Of a stretch of 64,000 nt of DNA, positions 1 to 8,541 are shown piece by piece; within the stretch, counting starts at the first letter, position 1, and each line of letters begins with the position of its first letter. The translations under genes were made by a program, and so were the position numbers. The stretch spans positions 124,001-188,000 of the forward strand of contig CAWHQR010000001.1 in assembly GCA_963831605.1 (NCBI GenBank), given 5' to 3'. The notes under the pieces are model-generated. The model made no database searches, was not told the DNA's origin, and worked only from the letters and a program-made list of their open reading frames with translations. This DNA comes from DASUPK01 sp963831605 (GTDB lineage: Bacteria > Actinomycetota > Thermoleophilia > Solirubrobacterales > 70-9).

Positions 1-2
1 TC

Positions 3-509
3 CCCACCATTCATGCCCGGATTGGGGAGACACTCTTCCTCCACGGCGCCAAGGGAAACCGCATGCTCAAGGCCCTGATCGACGGCACTCCGTGCTGCGT
101 CACGGTCACGCTGGTCGACGAGCTGGTGCTCGCCCGGGCCGCTCTCCATCACTCCCTCAACTACCGCTCGGTGATGGTGCTCGGAACGGCGAGCGAGGTC
201 ACCGATCCCGGCGAGAAGGAGGAGGCCCTGCGAGCCGTCGTCGAGCACATCGCCCCGGGTCGCGCGGACGAGGTCCGCGGCGCCGACGAGACCGACCTGA
301 AGTCGACGAGGGTTTTGTCGATTCCGATCGAGGAGGCCTCGGCGAAGGTTCGCACCGGGCCGCCGGTCGATGAGGAGGCGGACATGGATCTGCCCTTTTG
401 GGCCGGGCGGCTTCCGCTCACCCACGGCACGGGCGAGCCGATTCCGGCGCCCGACCTCCGCGAGGACCCGGCGGTCCCCGAAAGCATCAAGCGCTGGTCT
501 CGAACCTAG
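3..509 (+). CDS. Pyridoxamine 5'-phosphate oxidase family (flavin-binding) protein, 5' truncated
   Basis: The reading frame is open from the left window edge, so the start lies outside and about 168 residues are visible. The upstream in-frame residues (PTIHARIGETLFLHGAKGNR) precede the first internal Met at 63 and clearly belong to the protein. The split-barrel pattern (LFLHG, then the CVTVTLVD and LVLARAALHHSLNYRSVM strands) matches PPOX-class flavin-nucleotide-binding proteins related to NimA. These bind FMN or F420 and reduce small molecules; the substrate here is unknown. The stop codon overlaps the convergent DUF2277 stop by 3 bp. Confidence 0.8.
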   Translation, partial: PTIHARIGETLFLHGAKGNRMLKALIDGTPCCVTVTLVDELVLARAALHHSLNYRSVMVLGTASEVTDPGEKEEALRAVVEHIAPGRADEVRGADETDLKSTRVLSIPIEEASAKVRTGPPVDEEADMDLPFWAGRLPLTHGTGEPIPAPDLREDPAVPESIKRWSRT

Positions 510-775
510 GCCGCGAAGCGCTCTTCGTACTTCGCCCGACGCTTGGCCGCCTCGTCCTCCCGGTTCTTCGGGGGAGCATTGGTGACCAGCGAGTCGAGCA
601 GCTTCCGCGTGGAGGCGGCCACCTCCTCGACGGCCAGTTCGAACGCCTCGGCGTTCGCCTGGGACGGCTTGCTCGATCCGCTCACCTTGCGGACGAACTG
701 CAGCGCCGCGTCGTGGACCTCCTCCTGAGTTGCGGGAGGCTCGAAATTATGGAGTTGTCTGATGTTTCTGCACAT
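506..775 (-). CDS. DUF2277 family protein
   Basis: The 89-residue product begins MCRNIRQLHNFEPPAT, the diagnostic N-terminus of DUF2277, followed by a helical body with the family's KVSGSSKPSQAN stretch and an Arg/Glu-rich tail. The start is set at ATG 775 rather than the longer frame reaching 826, because family members begin at MCRNIR and the extra 17 residues look like non-coding sequence. Function is unknown for the whole family. It is divergent from the reductase gene at 825 and convergent with the flavoprotein gene on its other side. Confidence 0.85.
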   Translation of the reverse strand: MCRNIRQLHNFEPPATQEEVHDAALQFVRKVSGSSKPSQANAEAFELAVEEVAASTRKLLDSLVTNAPPKNREDEAAKRRAKYEERFAA

Positions 776-824
776 TGCCCCAGCGTACCGATGAGTTTTC
801 CGGAGCCGCCGGGTCTCAGCTGAC

Positions 825-1385
825 ATGGCGAAACTGATCTATGGCGTGATCTGCTCGCTCGACGGCTACGTCGCCGACACGGACGGCAACTTCAGCTGGG
901 CCAGGCCCGACGACGAGCTGCACTCCTTCATCAACGACCTCGAGCGGCCGATCGGGACCTACCTATACGGGCGCCGCATGTACGAGACGATGGTCTTCTG
1001 GGAGACAGCGGAGGTCTCCCCCGATCAATGCGACCCGGCGAGCGAGTACGTCGACATCTGGCGAGCCGCCGAGAAGGTCGTCTTCTCTCGAAGCCTTGAC
1101 GAGGTCTCCAGCGAGAAGACGAGACTCGAGGGTGAGTTCGATCCGGAGGCGATCGAGCGGCTGAAGGCCGAAGCCGATCGCGACATCAGCATCGGCGGCC
1201 CAGGGCTCGCCGGTGAGGCGATCAGGGCCGGCCTCGTCGACGACTACCACCTCTCGATCAATCCGGTTGTCGTGGGGGGCGGCACCGCGGCACTTCCGAG
1301 TGATGCCCGCGTCGATCTGGAGCTGGTGGATCAACACCGCTTCGAGAGCGGCGTGATCCATCTGCATTACCGGGCTCGCGCCTGA
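825..1385 (+). CDS. Dihydrofolate reductase / RibD C-terminal family protein
   Basis: The 186-residue protein has the RibD/DHFR-like fold pattern: an N-terminal ICSLDGYVAD strand-loop, the YGRRMYETM helix about residue 50, and the nucleotide-binding ISIGGPGLAGEAI segment about residue 125, followed by INPVVVGGG. Family members are NADPH-dependent reductases, often annotated as deaminase-reductases, but the physiological substrate is rarely known. This is a stand-alone reductase without the RibD deaminase domain. It sits alone between divergent DUF2277 and the convergent acyl-CoA dehydrogenase, so context gives no pathway. Confidence 0.85.
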   Translation: MAKLIYGVICSLDGYVADTDGNFSWARPDDELHSFINDLERPIGTYLYGRRMYETMVFWETAEVSPDQCDPASEYVDIWRAAEKVVFSRSLDEVSSEKTRLEGEFDPEAIERLKAEADRDISIGGPGLAGEAIRAGLVDDYHLSINPVVVGGGTAALPSDARVDLELVDQHRFESGVIHLHYRARA

Positions 1386-1398
1386 GCCGCCGCTCGCC

Positions 1399-3063
1399 CT
1401 AGGCGGCGCGGTGGCGGTCGATGATCCGCGCGAAGTCGGTCCCCGCGGGCAGCGTGCCGAAGGCGTGCCCCCAGTCGCCGGCCAGGCGGGACGCGACGAA
1501 AGCATCGGCCACGGCGTCGTCGCCGAAACGCAGCAGCAGGGAGCCCTGGAGTGCCAGCGCCATCCGCTCCACCAGCTGGCGGGCGCGCGACTCGATCCCG
1601 TTCATGTCCTGGAGGTCCTTCCTCAGGTCGGCCACGTAGGCATCGAGGCGCGCCTCCCCGGAGCCCTCGGCGACCTCGGCGAAGAACGCGTCGACGGAGT
1701 TCGGGTTCTTGACCATCGCCCTGAGGACGTCGAGGCACTGGACGTTCCCCGAGCCCTCCCAAATGGAGGCGAGCGGCGCCTCTCGATAGAGACGGGGCAT
1801 CCCCGACTCCTCGACATAGCCGTTCCCGCCCAGGCTCTCGAGGCATTCGACAGCGTGGCTCGGGGCCCGCTTCGAGATCCAGTACTTGAGCACCGCGTTG
1901 CCGATGCGCTTGAACGCCTGGGCCTCGTCATCTCCGGCGATCGCCTCGTCGTATGCGCGAGCGAGGCGCAGCGAGCTGATCGTCGCCGCCTCAGACTCGA
2001 CCGCCAGATCGGCCAGGACGTTCTGCATCAGCGGCTGCTCCACCAGGACCTTGCCGAAGGTGACCCGGTGAGAGGCGTGATTGATCGCCTGGGCGACGCC
2101 GGCCCGCATCCCGGTCGCGCTCCCAGTCGCGCAGTCGAGTCGCGTGTGGTTGACCATCTCGATGATCGTCCGGACGCCCGCGCCCTCCTCGCCGACGAGG
2201 CGAGTCCAGGCTCCGTCGAACTCGATCTCCGAGGAGGCGTTGGAGCGGTTGCCGAGCTTGTCCTTGAGCCGCTGGATGCGGAAGCGGTTGAGCTCGCCGT
2301 CCGGCAGCCGCCGCGGCATCAGGAAGCAGGAGACGCCGCCGTCGGCTTGCGCGAGGATGAGGAACGCATCGCACTGCGGCGCCGAGAAGAACCACTTGTG
2401 GCCCGTGATCTCGTACTCGGCTCCCGCGCCGCCACCATTGATCGGCTTCCCGACGGTCGTGTTGGCGCGCACGTCGGAGCCGCCCTGCTTCTCGGTCATG
2501 CCCATGCCGAACAGGGATCCCTCCTTCTCGGAGGCGGCGATCTGCCGCGGGTCGTAGACGTCGGAGAGGATCCGCGGCTCCCACTCCTCGGCCAACTCCG
2601 GCTGCTTGCGCAGGGCCGGAACGACCGAGTAGGTCATCGAGATCGGGCAGCCGACGCCGGCCTCTGCCTGGGAGAAGCACATGAACGCGGCGGCGCGGGC
2701 GACGTGCGCGCCCGGCTGAGGCTCGCGCCAGGGCAGTGAGTGGAGCTCGTGCGAGATGCCGAGCCGCATCAGCTCATGCCAGGACGGGTGGAACTCCGGG
2801 ATGTCGACCCGGTTGCCGTAGCGGTCGTGGGTGCGGAGCTTCGGTGGGTTCTCGTTGGCAAGCCGGCCGAGCTCGATCACGTCGCCGCGGCCGGCGATCT
2901 CGCCGACCTCGGTGATCCGCTCGACGGCCCAGTCGGCGCCCTCGCGCTTCACCGCCTCCTTCATCACGGTGTCGGACTCGAAGACGTTGTAGTCGACCAG
3001 CGGCGGCGCCTGATTTTCGACGGTGTGGGTGCGGACTCCGGTGTGCCTCTCAGCCGTTGCCAT
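1399..3063 (-). CDS. AidB-like acyl-CoA dehydrogenase
   Basis: The 554-residue protein carries the acyl-CoA dehydrogenase fold: an N-terminal helical domain, the GMGMTEKQGGSD flavin-contact motif about residue 190, a middle beta domain (ITGHKWFFSAP), and a C-terminal helical domain with SLGGNGYVEE and WEGSGNVQ. The N-terminal VENQAPPLVDYNVF segment and the length match the AidB branch (FAD-binding, linked to DNA-alkylation response in E. coli) rather than catabolic dehydrogenases of about 380 residues. Its start overlaps the upstream TetR gene by 14 bp, so the two form one transcript and the regulator probably controls it. The natural substrate is not established. Confidence 0.85.
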   Translation of the reverse strand: MATAERHTGVRTHTVENQAPPLVDYNVFESDTVMKEAVKREGADWAVERITEVGEIAGRGDVIELGRLANENPPKLRTHDRYGNRVDIPEFHPSWHELMRLGISHELHSLPWREPQPGAHVARAAAFMCFSQAEAGVGCPISMTYSVVPALRKQPELAEEWEPRILSDVYDPRQIAASEKEGSLFGMGMTEKQGGSDVRANTTVGKPINGGGAGAEYEITGHKWFFSAPQCDAFLILAQADGGVSCFLMPRRLPDGELNRFRIQRLKDKLGNRSNASSEIEFDGAWTRLVGEEGAGVRTIIEMVNHTRLDCATGSATGMRAGVAQAINHASHRVTFGKVLVEQPLMQNVLADLAVESEAATISSLRLARAYDEAIAGDDEAQAFKRIGNAVLKYWISKRAPSHAVECLESLGGNGYVEESGMPRLYREAPLASIWEGSGNVQCLDVLRAMVKNPNSVDAFFAEVAEGSGEARLDAYVADLRKDLQDMNGIESRARQLVERMALALQGSLLLRFGDDAVADAFVASRLAGDWGHAFGTLPAGTDFARIIDRHRAA

Positions 3064-3676
3064 TCGGTTGCTCCTCTCCGATTGCGCGCGTGCAGAAGTC
3101 GATCAGGGAGGCGATCAGCGCGTCGGGGTCGCCTCCGTTCGTCGTGGGGGACAGGGGACCGATCATCGTCTCTCCGATCGCCCCGATCAGGGCGGCGGCG
3201 GTCGCGTCGACGTCCTGCTCGGGCAGATCGCCGGCGGCGATCCCCTCGGAGATCACCTCGGCCATCAGGTCCCGGTAGCTGTGGCGAAACTGCAGGCGCT
3301 CGGCCTCGACGGCCGGATCCACCGGCTCCGCGAGCAGGGCCCAGGCGAGCCGCTTCCCGCGGAGCGCCCGGCGGGCGAAGACGTCGATGCCGGCGGCGAC
3401 CCGCTCGGCCGCGGGACCGCTGGTCTCGTGGATGGCCTCGCTCATCGCGTCGACCTCGTGCTGCGAGGCCTCCCGGAATACCTCGGTGAACAGATCGGAC
3501 TTCGAGGGGAAATGGCGGTAGACGGTGCCGACCGCGACTCCCGCTCGATCCGCAACGGCGGCGACCGGGGCGGCGACGTATCCGCCATCCGCAATCAGCT
3601 CGCGGGCCGCGGTCACGATTCGCTCGCGGGTCTCGGCCCGACGCGCCTCGGTGCGCTCGGTGGATCGATAGGCCAC
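3050..3676 (-). CDS. TetR family transcriptional regulator
   Basis: The 208-residue protein has a TetR N-terminal helix-turn-helix about residues 18-64 (RERIVTAARELIADGGY, then VADRAGVAVGTVYRHFPSK) and a variable ligand-binding C-terminal domain. The start codon is GTG at 3676, with no good Shine-Dalgarno. A TTGACG box lies on the minus strand at 3711-3706, followed 17 bp later by TTCACT, which would give a nearly leaderless mRNA. The putative promoter is covered by the inverted repeat at 3683-3700, so autoregulation is likely. It is cotranscribed with the downstream AidB-like gene; the inducer is unknown. Confidence 0.9.
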   Translation of the reverse strand: MAYRSTERTEARRAETRERIVTAARELIADGGYVAAPVAAVADRAGVAVGTVYRHFPSKSDLFTEVFREASQHEVDAMSEAIHETSGPAAERVAAGIDVFARRALRGKRLAWALLAEPVDPAVEAERLQFRHSYRDLMAEVISEGIAAGDLPEQDVDATAAALIGAIGETMIGPLSPTTNGGDPDALIASLIDFCTRAIGEEQPNGNG

Positions 3677-3682
3677 CTAAGA

Positions 3683-3700
3683 AGTGAACCATGATTCACT
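3683..3700. promoter_or_regulatory. Inverted repeat, probable TetR operator
   Basis: Arms AGTGAA and TTCACT flank a 6-bp centre, immediately upstream of the TetR gene and inside the intergenic region shared with the divergent cyclic-nucleotide-binding gene. Size and symmetry fit a TetR-family operator. Assignment to the adjacent regulator is inferred from position only. Confidence 0.6.
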
Positions 3701-3702
3701 CT

Positions 3703-3731
3703 TTGCGTCAACCCCGAGGCGGGGATAGGAT
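3703..3731 (+). promoter_or_regulatory. Promoter of the cyclic-nucleotide-binding gene
   Basis: A TTGCGT -35 element (3703-3708) is separated by exactly 17 bp from TAGGAT (3726-3731). Only 6 nt lie between the -10 box and the GTG start at 3738, so the transcript should begin at or next to the start codon (leaderless). Confidence 0.55.
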
Positions 3732-3737
3732 CGCCGC

Positions 3738-4145
3738 GTGGCGGACGTGGTGGACACGCTGACCGGCGTCCCCCTGTTCCAGGGGGTGAAGCCGAAGGAG
3801 CTCAAGAAGCTCGCCAATCGCATGCAGGAGCGCAGCTTTGGCGAGGGCGACACGATCACGAGCGAAGGCAAGAGCGGGGTGGGCTTCTTCGTCATCGAGG
3901 ACGGCAACGCCACCGTCAGCATCGACGGGAAGATCGTTCGAACCCTCGGGCCGGGCGAGTTCTTCGGCGAGATCGCCCTGATCGACAGCGGTCCGCGCTC
4001 CGCAACGATCGTCGCCACCACCGATCTGCGCTGTCAGGGATTGACCGCATGGGAGTTCCGGCCGTTCATCGAGGACCATCCCGAGGTCGCCTGGCCGATG
4101 CTCGAGACGCTGGCGTCGCGGCTGCGCGACGCGGAGAAGCGCTAG
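3738..4145 (+). CDS. Stand-alone cyclic nucleotide-binding domain protein
   Basis: The 135-residue protein is almost entirely one CNBD: N-terminal helix (LFQGVKPKELKKLANRM), beta-barrel, and the phosphate-binding cassette FGEIALIDSGPRSAT about residues 79-93, with the Glu and Arg that contact cyclic nucleotide. There is no helix-turn-helix, so it is a sensor or adaptor rather than a CRP-type regulator. Its stop is 1 bp from the convergent stop of a class III cyclase gene, suggesting a cAMP-producer and receptor pair, though they are not cotranscribed. The start is a GTG directly behind a strong -10 box. Confidence 0.85.
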   Translation: MADVVDTLTGVPLFQGVKPKELKKLANRMQERSFGEGDTITSEGKSGVGFFVIEDGNATVSIDGKIVRTLGPGEFFGEIALIDSGPRSATIVATTDLRCQGLTAWEFRPFIEDHPEVAWPMLETLASRLRDAEKR

Positions 4146-4146
4146 C

Positions 4147-7100
4147 TCATCCGGCCGGCGGCGTCGCCCCGAGCCGGCCGAAGATCTCGACCGCCTCATC
4201 CCGCTGCTCGCCCCCGAGCAGCCAGCCTGTGCGCGCCGTTTGATACGGGCAGTCGAGCTCCTTGAACAGCTCGAGCGATTCCCGCAGCGCGTTCTCGTCC
4301 TCCGCGTGGATTCCCTGCGCGCGCAGCAGGATGCCCATGGCGTAGCGGTGCTCGCCGATGTACTCCTCGGCGACCAGGATCGCCTCGTCGGTATCCGGAC
4401 GGCCCAGCCGCGCATACGACTCCGCGCGGCTCGCCATGTACGGAGAGCGGAACCACGTCGTCGAGATGTCGGACTCGAACCGCTCGGCGGCGCGATCGGT
4501 GAGCCCCTGGTGGAGCTCGATGTCGGCGCGCATCACGATCACGCCGGCCTTGTTGCCGAGGGCGCCCTCGGAGAGCTCGTCGGCGATCTCGAACCACTCG
4601 AGCCAGCCGCTCTCGCCACGCAGGCCCTGGATCGCTCCGGCGCAGGCGATCGAGGTGGCGAACGCCCCGAGCGGCGGCCGCTCGGCCGCCATCCAGGCCT
4701 CGCGGACGTGCCTCGCCATCTCGAGCGCCTCGTCCCAGCGGCCCAGGAAGAAGGCCGGGAGCAGTCCGCGCTGCCAGGCGGAGTAGATGATCCCGCGCGA
4801 GAGGTCGAGGTCCCGGGCCTCGCCGGCATAGGACTCCGCCTCGTGGAAGTCGCCGGTCTGGAGCAGTGACTCGATCATCATGTGGAGCGCGTCGCTGCGC
4901 TCCACGTCGAGGGTGGCGGTCCTGGGAGCACCGCTGAGCAGCTCGAGACGCTCGCGGGTGTGCTCAACCGCCGCGACATGGCGGCCCTGCTGCCAGTCGC
5001 TGGCGGTGACGGCGTCGAGTGCGGATTGCAGGACCGCCAGGTCGTCGGTCTGGCGGGCCAGCTCCAATCCGCCCAGCGCGGGCTCCTCCATCTCGAGCGT
5101 CTGGTCGTTCTTCCAGGCGAGCCAGGCCTCGTCGAGGAGAAGGCGGGCCTTCGTGACCGTGTCGTCGTCGGCGACCAGCTCCCGCCCTCTCTCGAGCATC
5201 GGACGCAGCTGGTCGCGATCGGGGTTCCCGCTGATCCCGCTCATCCGCGTTCCCACCTCGACGGCCCGAGCGAAGGCACCGGCGGCGCGGGAATCGCCGA
5301 TCTCCTCGGCCGACTCTCCCGCCTCCCGGAAGAGCCTGAGGGCGTGATCGCCTCGCCAGCGGCGCAGCGCGACGTCGGCCGCGGCCCAGAGGGCATCGAC
5401 GCGCTCGCCACCGTGGGAAAGCTCGGCGGACTCCTCGTAGAGCTCCTGTCCGCGCGCCGCCGCGCCACGGCGAACGGCGCTCGCCGCTGCCTCGGAGACC
5501 GCCTCGCAGGCGGCCAGCCTGCGCTCGTCGGTCGGCTGCAGCTCGAGCGCGTGGGTGAGGTGGTAGGCGACCAGCTCGGCGCGCTCCGCGAACGGGTCAC
5601 ACTCCATCAGGGCGCTCGCGGCCTGATCGTGCAGGCCGGCCCGCTCGGCGCGCGGCAGCGAGCCGTAGGCGACGTCGCGGATCAGCTGGTGGCGGAACGC
5701 GTAGCTCCCGGCATCGGTCGTGGTCCGCTCCGACACCAGTGCCTTGCGCCTCAACGACCAGAGCAGGTCGGCTGGGTCCTCCTTGATCAGGTCCCCGAGC
5801 GGTCCCTGCGCGAAGGTATGGCCGAGCACCGAGGCGACCTGGAGCGTCCTCTTCTCCTCGGCCGGCAGCAGGTCGATCCGAGCCGCGATCGCGGCCTGGA
5901 CCGTGTCGGGGAGGCGCTCGGGCATCGCCTCGATGCGCTCCTCCCTGATCGCCCGCGAGACCTCCTCGGTGAAGAACGGGTTGCCCCCCGCGGCGTCGGC
6001 GATTCGTCCTGCGATCGGGCGACGATCCTCGGGCAGGAGCTGCTCCGCGAGCCGCGTCGCCGATTCGCCGTCGAGCGGCATCAGCTCGAGTTGGGTGTTG
6101 TTGCGGGCGGCCCGCCCGAAGTCGGGCCGCCGCTCGGTCAGCTCCGGGCGGCAGGTGCAGAGGATGATGACGGGGACCTTCGAGAGTCCGAAGGCCGCCT
6201 CCTCCAGCATGTTGAGCGTGCCCTCGTCGGCCCAGTGAGCGTCGTCCACCCCGATCGCGAGGGGCCGGTCGGACGCCAGCAACGCCACGAAGCGTCGCCA
6301 GGCTCGCTTCAGCTCGTCCTCGGCGTCCGAGCCCTCGTCAGCTCCCCGCATGGCCACCACGAGGGCTGCGGCGAGCTCCGGCGCATCATCGGCGCCGAGC
6401 TCCGTCAGCAGCACCTGCAGCGCCGGCTCCACCTGGTCGGCCCGCGCCTCGGCCGGCATCCCCGCCGCATCGTGCAGGATCTCGCCGAGCGCCCAGAAGG
6501 CGATGCCGTGTCCGTACGGCGGGCTGCGGCCCACCACGGTCCGCCATCCCTCGGCTCGCAGCTCCTCGAAGAGCTCGGCCCCGAGCCGGGTCTTGCCGAT
6601 GCCGGCGTCGCCGAAGACCGTCACCAACTGCGGAATCTGCTCGCGGGCGGCCCGGCGGGCGATCAGGCGAAGCATCTCGAGGTCGTCCTGCCGGCCGATC
6701 AGGGGGACGTCGGTGATCTCCTCCTCGTCGCAGATCGAGATCGCACGGAAGGCGGTCAGCGGACTGTCGATGCCCTTCGCGTTGACGTGGCCGTTGCGCT
6801 CGAGCTGCGCCCGGCGACAGGCCCGCGCGGTCCGCTCGCCGACCAGCACCTCTCCGGGGGACGCGGCCTGCTGCAGGCGGGCGGCGACGTTCACGGCCTC
6901 CCCGGTGACCCGAAGGTCGCCGCTCTCGGGGACGGCCAGCACCTCGCCGGTCTCGATGCCGACCCGCACCGCCAGGTCGCCATCGATCGCCGACACCCGG
7001 TCGATCACCGCCAGCGCCGCCGCGATCGCCCGGTCGGGATCGTCGCCGTGCGCCACCGGTGCTCCGAAGACGGCCATCACGGCGTCGCCGATGTACTTCT

Positions 7101-7266
7101 CGACGGTTCCTCCGTGCTGCTCGAGCGCCGATCGCGCGGCGTCGAAGAAGGGTTCGAGGCGGCCCCGCATGTCCTCCGGATCGAGCGCTGTCGCAAGCTG
7201 AGTCGAGCCGACCAGGTCGGCGAAGAGCATTGTCGCGATCTTGCGCTCTCCTCCCAAGCTGCTCAC
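4147..7266 (-). CDS. Class III adenylate/guanylate cyclase fused to AAA ATPase and TPR-like region
   Basis: The 1039-residue protein starts with a class III cyclase domain (about 9-185). It keeps both metal Asp residues (FADLVGST D17; KYIGD D61), the substrate Lys57 and the VNVAARLQ Asn/Arg, so it should be active. An AAA/STAND ATPase follows (about 210-480; Walker A GDAGIGKT), then a long helical TPR-like C-terminus, as in large MalT-like signalling ATPases. I chose GTG 7266 because family members begin SSLGGERK and a TATCTT box sits 7 nt upstream; ATG 7308 is the alternative. It is divergent from icd and convergent with a cyclic-nucleotide-binding protein. Confidence 0.85.
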   Translation of the reverse strand: MSSLGGERKIATMLFADLVGSTQLATALDPEDMRGRLEPFFDAARSALEQHGGTVEKYIGDAVMAVFGAPVAHGDDPDRAIAAALAVIDRVSAIDGDLAVRVGIETGEVLAVPESGDLRVTGEAVNVAARLQQAASPGEVLVGERTARACRRAQLERNGHVNAKGIDSPLTAFRAISICDEEEITDVPLIGRQDDLEMLRLIARRAAREQIPQLVTVFGDAGIGKTRLGAELFEELRAEGWRTVVGRSPPYGHGIAFWALGEILHDAAGMPAEARADQVEPALQVLLTELGADDAPELAAALVVAMRGADEGSDAEDELKRAWRRFVALLASDRPLAIGVDDAHWADEGTLNMLEEAAFGLSKVPVIILCTCRPELTERRPDFGRAARNNTQLELMPLDGESATRLAEQLLPEDRRPIAGRIADAAGGNPFFTEEVSRAIREERIEAMPERLPDTVQAAIAARIDLLPAEEKRTLQVASVLGHTFAQGPLGDLIKEDPADLLWSLRRKALVSERTTTDAGSYAFRHQLIRDVAYGSLPRAERAGLHDQAASALMECDPFAERAELVAYHLTHALELQPTDERRLAACEAVSEAAASAVRRGAAARGQELYEESAELSHGGERVDALWAAADVALRRWRGDHALRLFREAGESAEEIGDSRAAGAFARAVEVGTRMSGISGNPDRDQLRPMLERGRELVADDDTVTKARLLLDEAWLAWKNDQTLEMEEPALGGLELARQTDDLAVLQSALDAVTASDWQQGRHVAAVEHTRERLELLSGAPRTATLDVERSDALHMMIESLLQTGDFHEAESYAGEARDLDLSRGIIYSAWQRGLLPAFFLGRWDEALEMARHVREAWMAAERPPLGAFATSIACAGAIQGLRGESGWLEWFEIADELSEGALGNKAGVIVMRADIELHQGLTDRAAERFESDISTTWFRSPYMASRAESYARLGRPDTDEAILVAEEYIGEHRYAMGILLRAQGIHAEDENALRESLELFKELDCPYQTARTGWLLGGEQRDEAVEIFGRLGATPPAG

Positions 7267-7326
7267 GTACCTGAAGATAACGGCGGTCGCAGCGATCCGG
7301 ATTGGCATACCATCGCCGACCCCGGT

Positions 7327-8541
7327 ATGCCGAAAATCAAGGTCAAGAACCCGATAGTCGAGCTCGACGGCGACGAGATGACCCGGATCATCTGGGCCTT
7401 CATCAAGGAGCAGCTGATCCTGCCCTATCTCGACGTCGAACTCATCTACTTCGACCTCGGGATTGAGAAGCGCGACGAGACGGAGGATCAGATCACCGTC
7501 GACGCCGCCAACGCGATCAAGGAGCACGGCGTCGGCGTGAAGTGCGCCACGATCACCCCGGACGAGGCGAGGGTGGAGGAGTTCGGCCTCAAGGAGATGT
7601 ACCGCTCCCCCAACGGGACGATCCGGAACATCCTCGGCGGCGTCATCTTCCGGGAGCCGATCGTGATCTCGAACGTGCCGCGCCTGGTCCCCGGCTGGAC
7701 CAAGCCGATCGTGATCGGCCGCCACGCCTTCGGCGACCAGTACCGGGCGACCGACCTGGTCGTGCCCGGCGAGGGCGAGCTGACCCTGACCTACACCCCC
7801 AAGGACGGCAGTGAGCCGATCGAGCTCGACGTCTACGACTTCCCGGGCGGCGGGGTCGCGCTCGCGATGTACAACCTCGACGACTCGATCAGGGACTTCG
7901 CACGGGCCTCCATGCGCTACGGACTCGACCGCGGCTTCCCGGTCTACATGTCGACCAAGAACACGATCCTGAAGCGCTACGACGGCCGCTTCAAGGACAT
8001 CTTCCAGGAGGTCTACGACGCGGAATTCAAGGAAGAGTTCGAGCAGGCGGACCTCACCTACGAGCACCGCCTGATCGACGACATGGTCGCGGCGGCGCTG
8101 AAGTGGGAGGGGGGCTACGTCTGGGCGTGCAAGAACTACGACGGCGACGTGCAGTCGGACACCGTTGCGCAGGGCTTCGGGTCCCTCGGCCTGATGACGA
8201 GCGTGCTGATGACGGCCGACGGCAAGACGGTCGAAGCCGAGGCCGCCCACGGCACCGTCACACGCCATTTCCGCCAGCACCAGGAGGGCAAGCCGACCTC
8301 GACCAACCCGATCGCCTCGATCTTCGCCTGGACGCGCGGGCTCGCCGCGCGCGGGCGGATGGACGAGACCCCCGAGGTCACCGAGTTCGCCGAGACCCTC
8401 GAGCGCGTATGCGTCGAGACGGTGGAGAGCGGGAAGATGACGAAGGACCTCGCCCTGCTGATCGGCCCGGACCAGGAGTTCCAGACGACGCAGGAGTTCC
8501 TCGGCTCCATCGACGAAAACCTGACCAAGGAGATGAATTGA
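7327..8541 (+). CDS. icd: NADP-dependent isocitrate dehydrogenase
   Basis: The 404-residue enzyme oxidatively decarboxylates isocitrate to 2-oxoglutarate in the TCA cycle. It begins PKIKVKNPIVELDGDEMTRI and carries the substrate motif SPNGTIRN and the metal/cofactor region ending VAQGFGSLG. This is the homodimeric eukaryotic-like subclass of NADP-IDH, not the E. coli Icd type. ATG 7327 is the only start that gives the family N-terminus; the long frame upstream is the antisense of the cyclase gene. A Shine-Dalgarno AAGGAG just before the stop serves the following mdh gene, making a two-gene TCA operon. Confidence 0.95.
   Translation: MPKIKVKNPIVELDGDEMTRIIWAFIKEQLILPYLDVELIYFDLGIEKRDETEDQITVDAANAIKEHGVGVKCATITPDEARVEEFGLKEMYRSPNGTIRNILGGVIFREPIVISNVPRLVPGWTKPIVIGRHAFGDQYRATDLVVPGEGELTLTYTPKDGSEPIELDVYDFPGGGVALAMYNLDDSIRDFARASMRYGLDRGFPVYMSTKNTILKRYDGRFKDIFQEVYDAEFKEEFEQADLTYEHRLIDDMVAAALKWEGGYVWACKNYDGDVQSDTVAQGFGSLGLMTSVLMTADGKTVEAEAAHGTVTRHFRQHQEGKPTSTNPIASIFAWTRGLAARGRMDETPEVTEFAETLERVCVETVESGKMTKDLALLIGPDQEFQTTQEFLGSIDENLTKEMN

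Noticed and set aside
1411..2739. 442-codon plus-strand frame opposite the acyl-CoA dehydrogenase
   Set aside because: Shadow frame caused by high GC third positions. The opposite strand encodes a complete, motif-rich AidB-like protein.
4882..7326. Long plus-strand frame running into icd
   Set aside because: It is antisense of the cyclase-ATPase gene, has no domain pattern of its own, and icd begins at ATG 7327.
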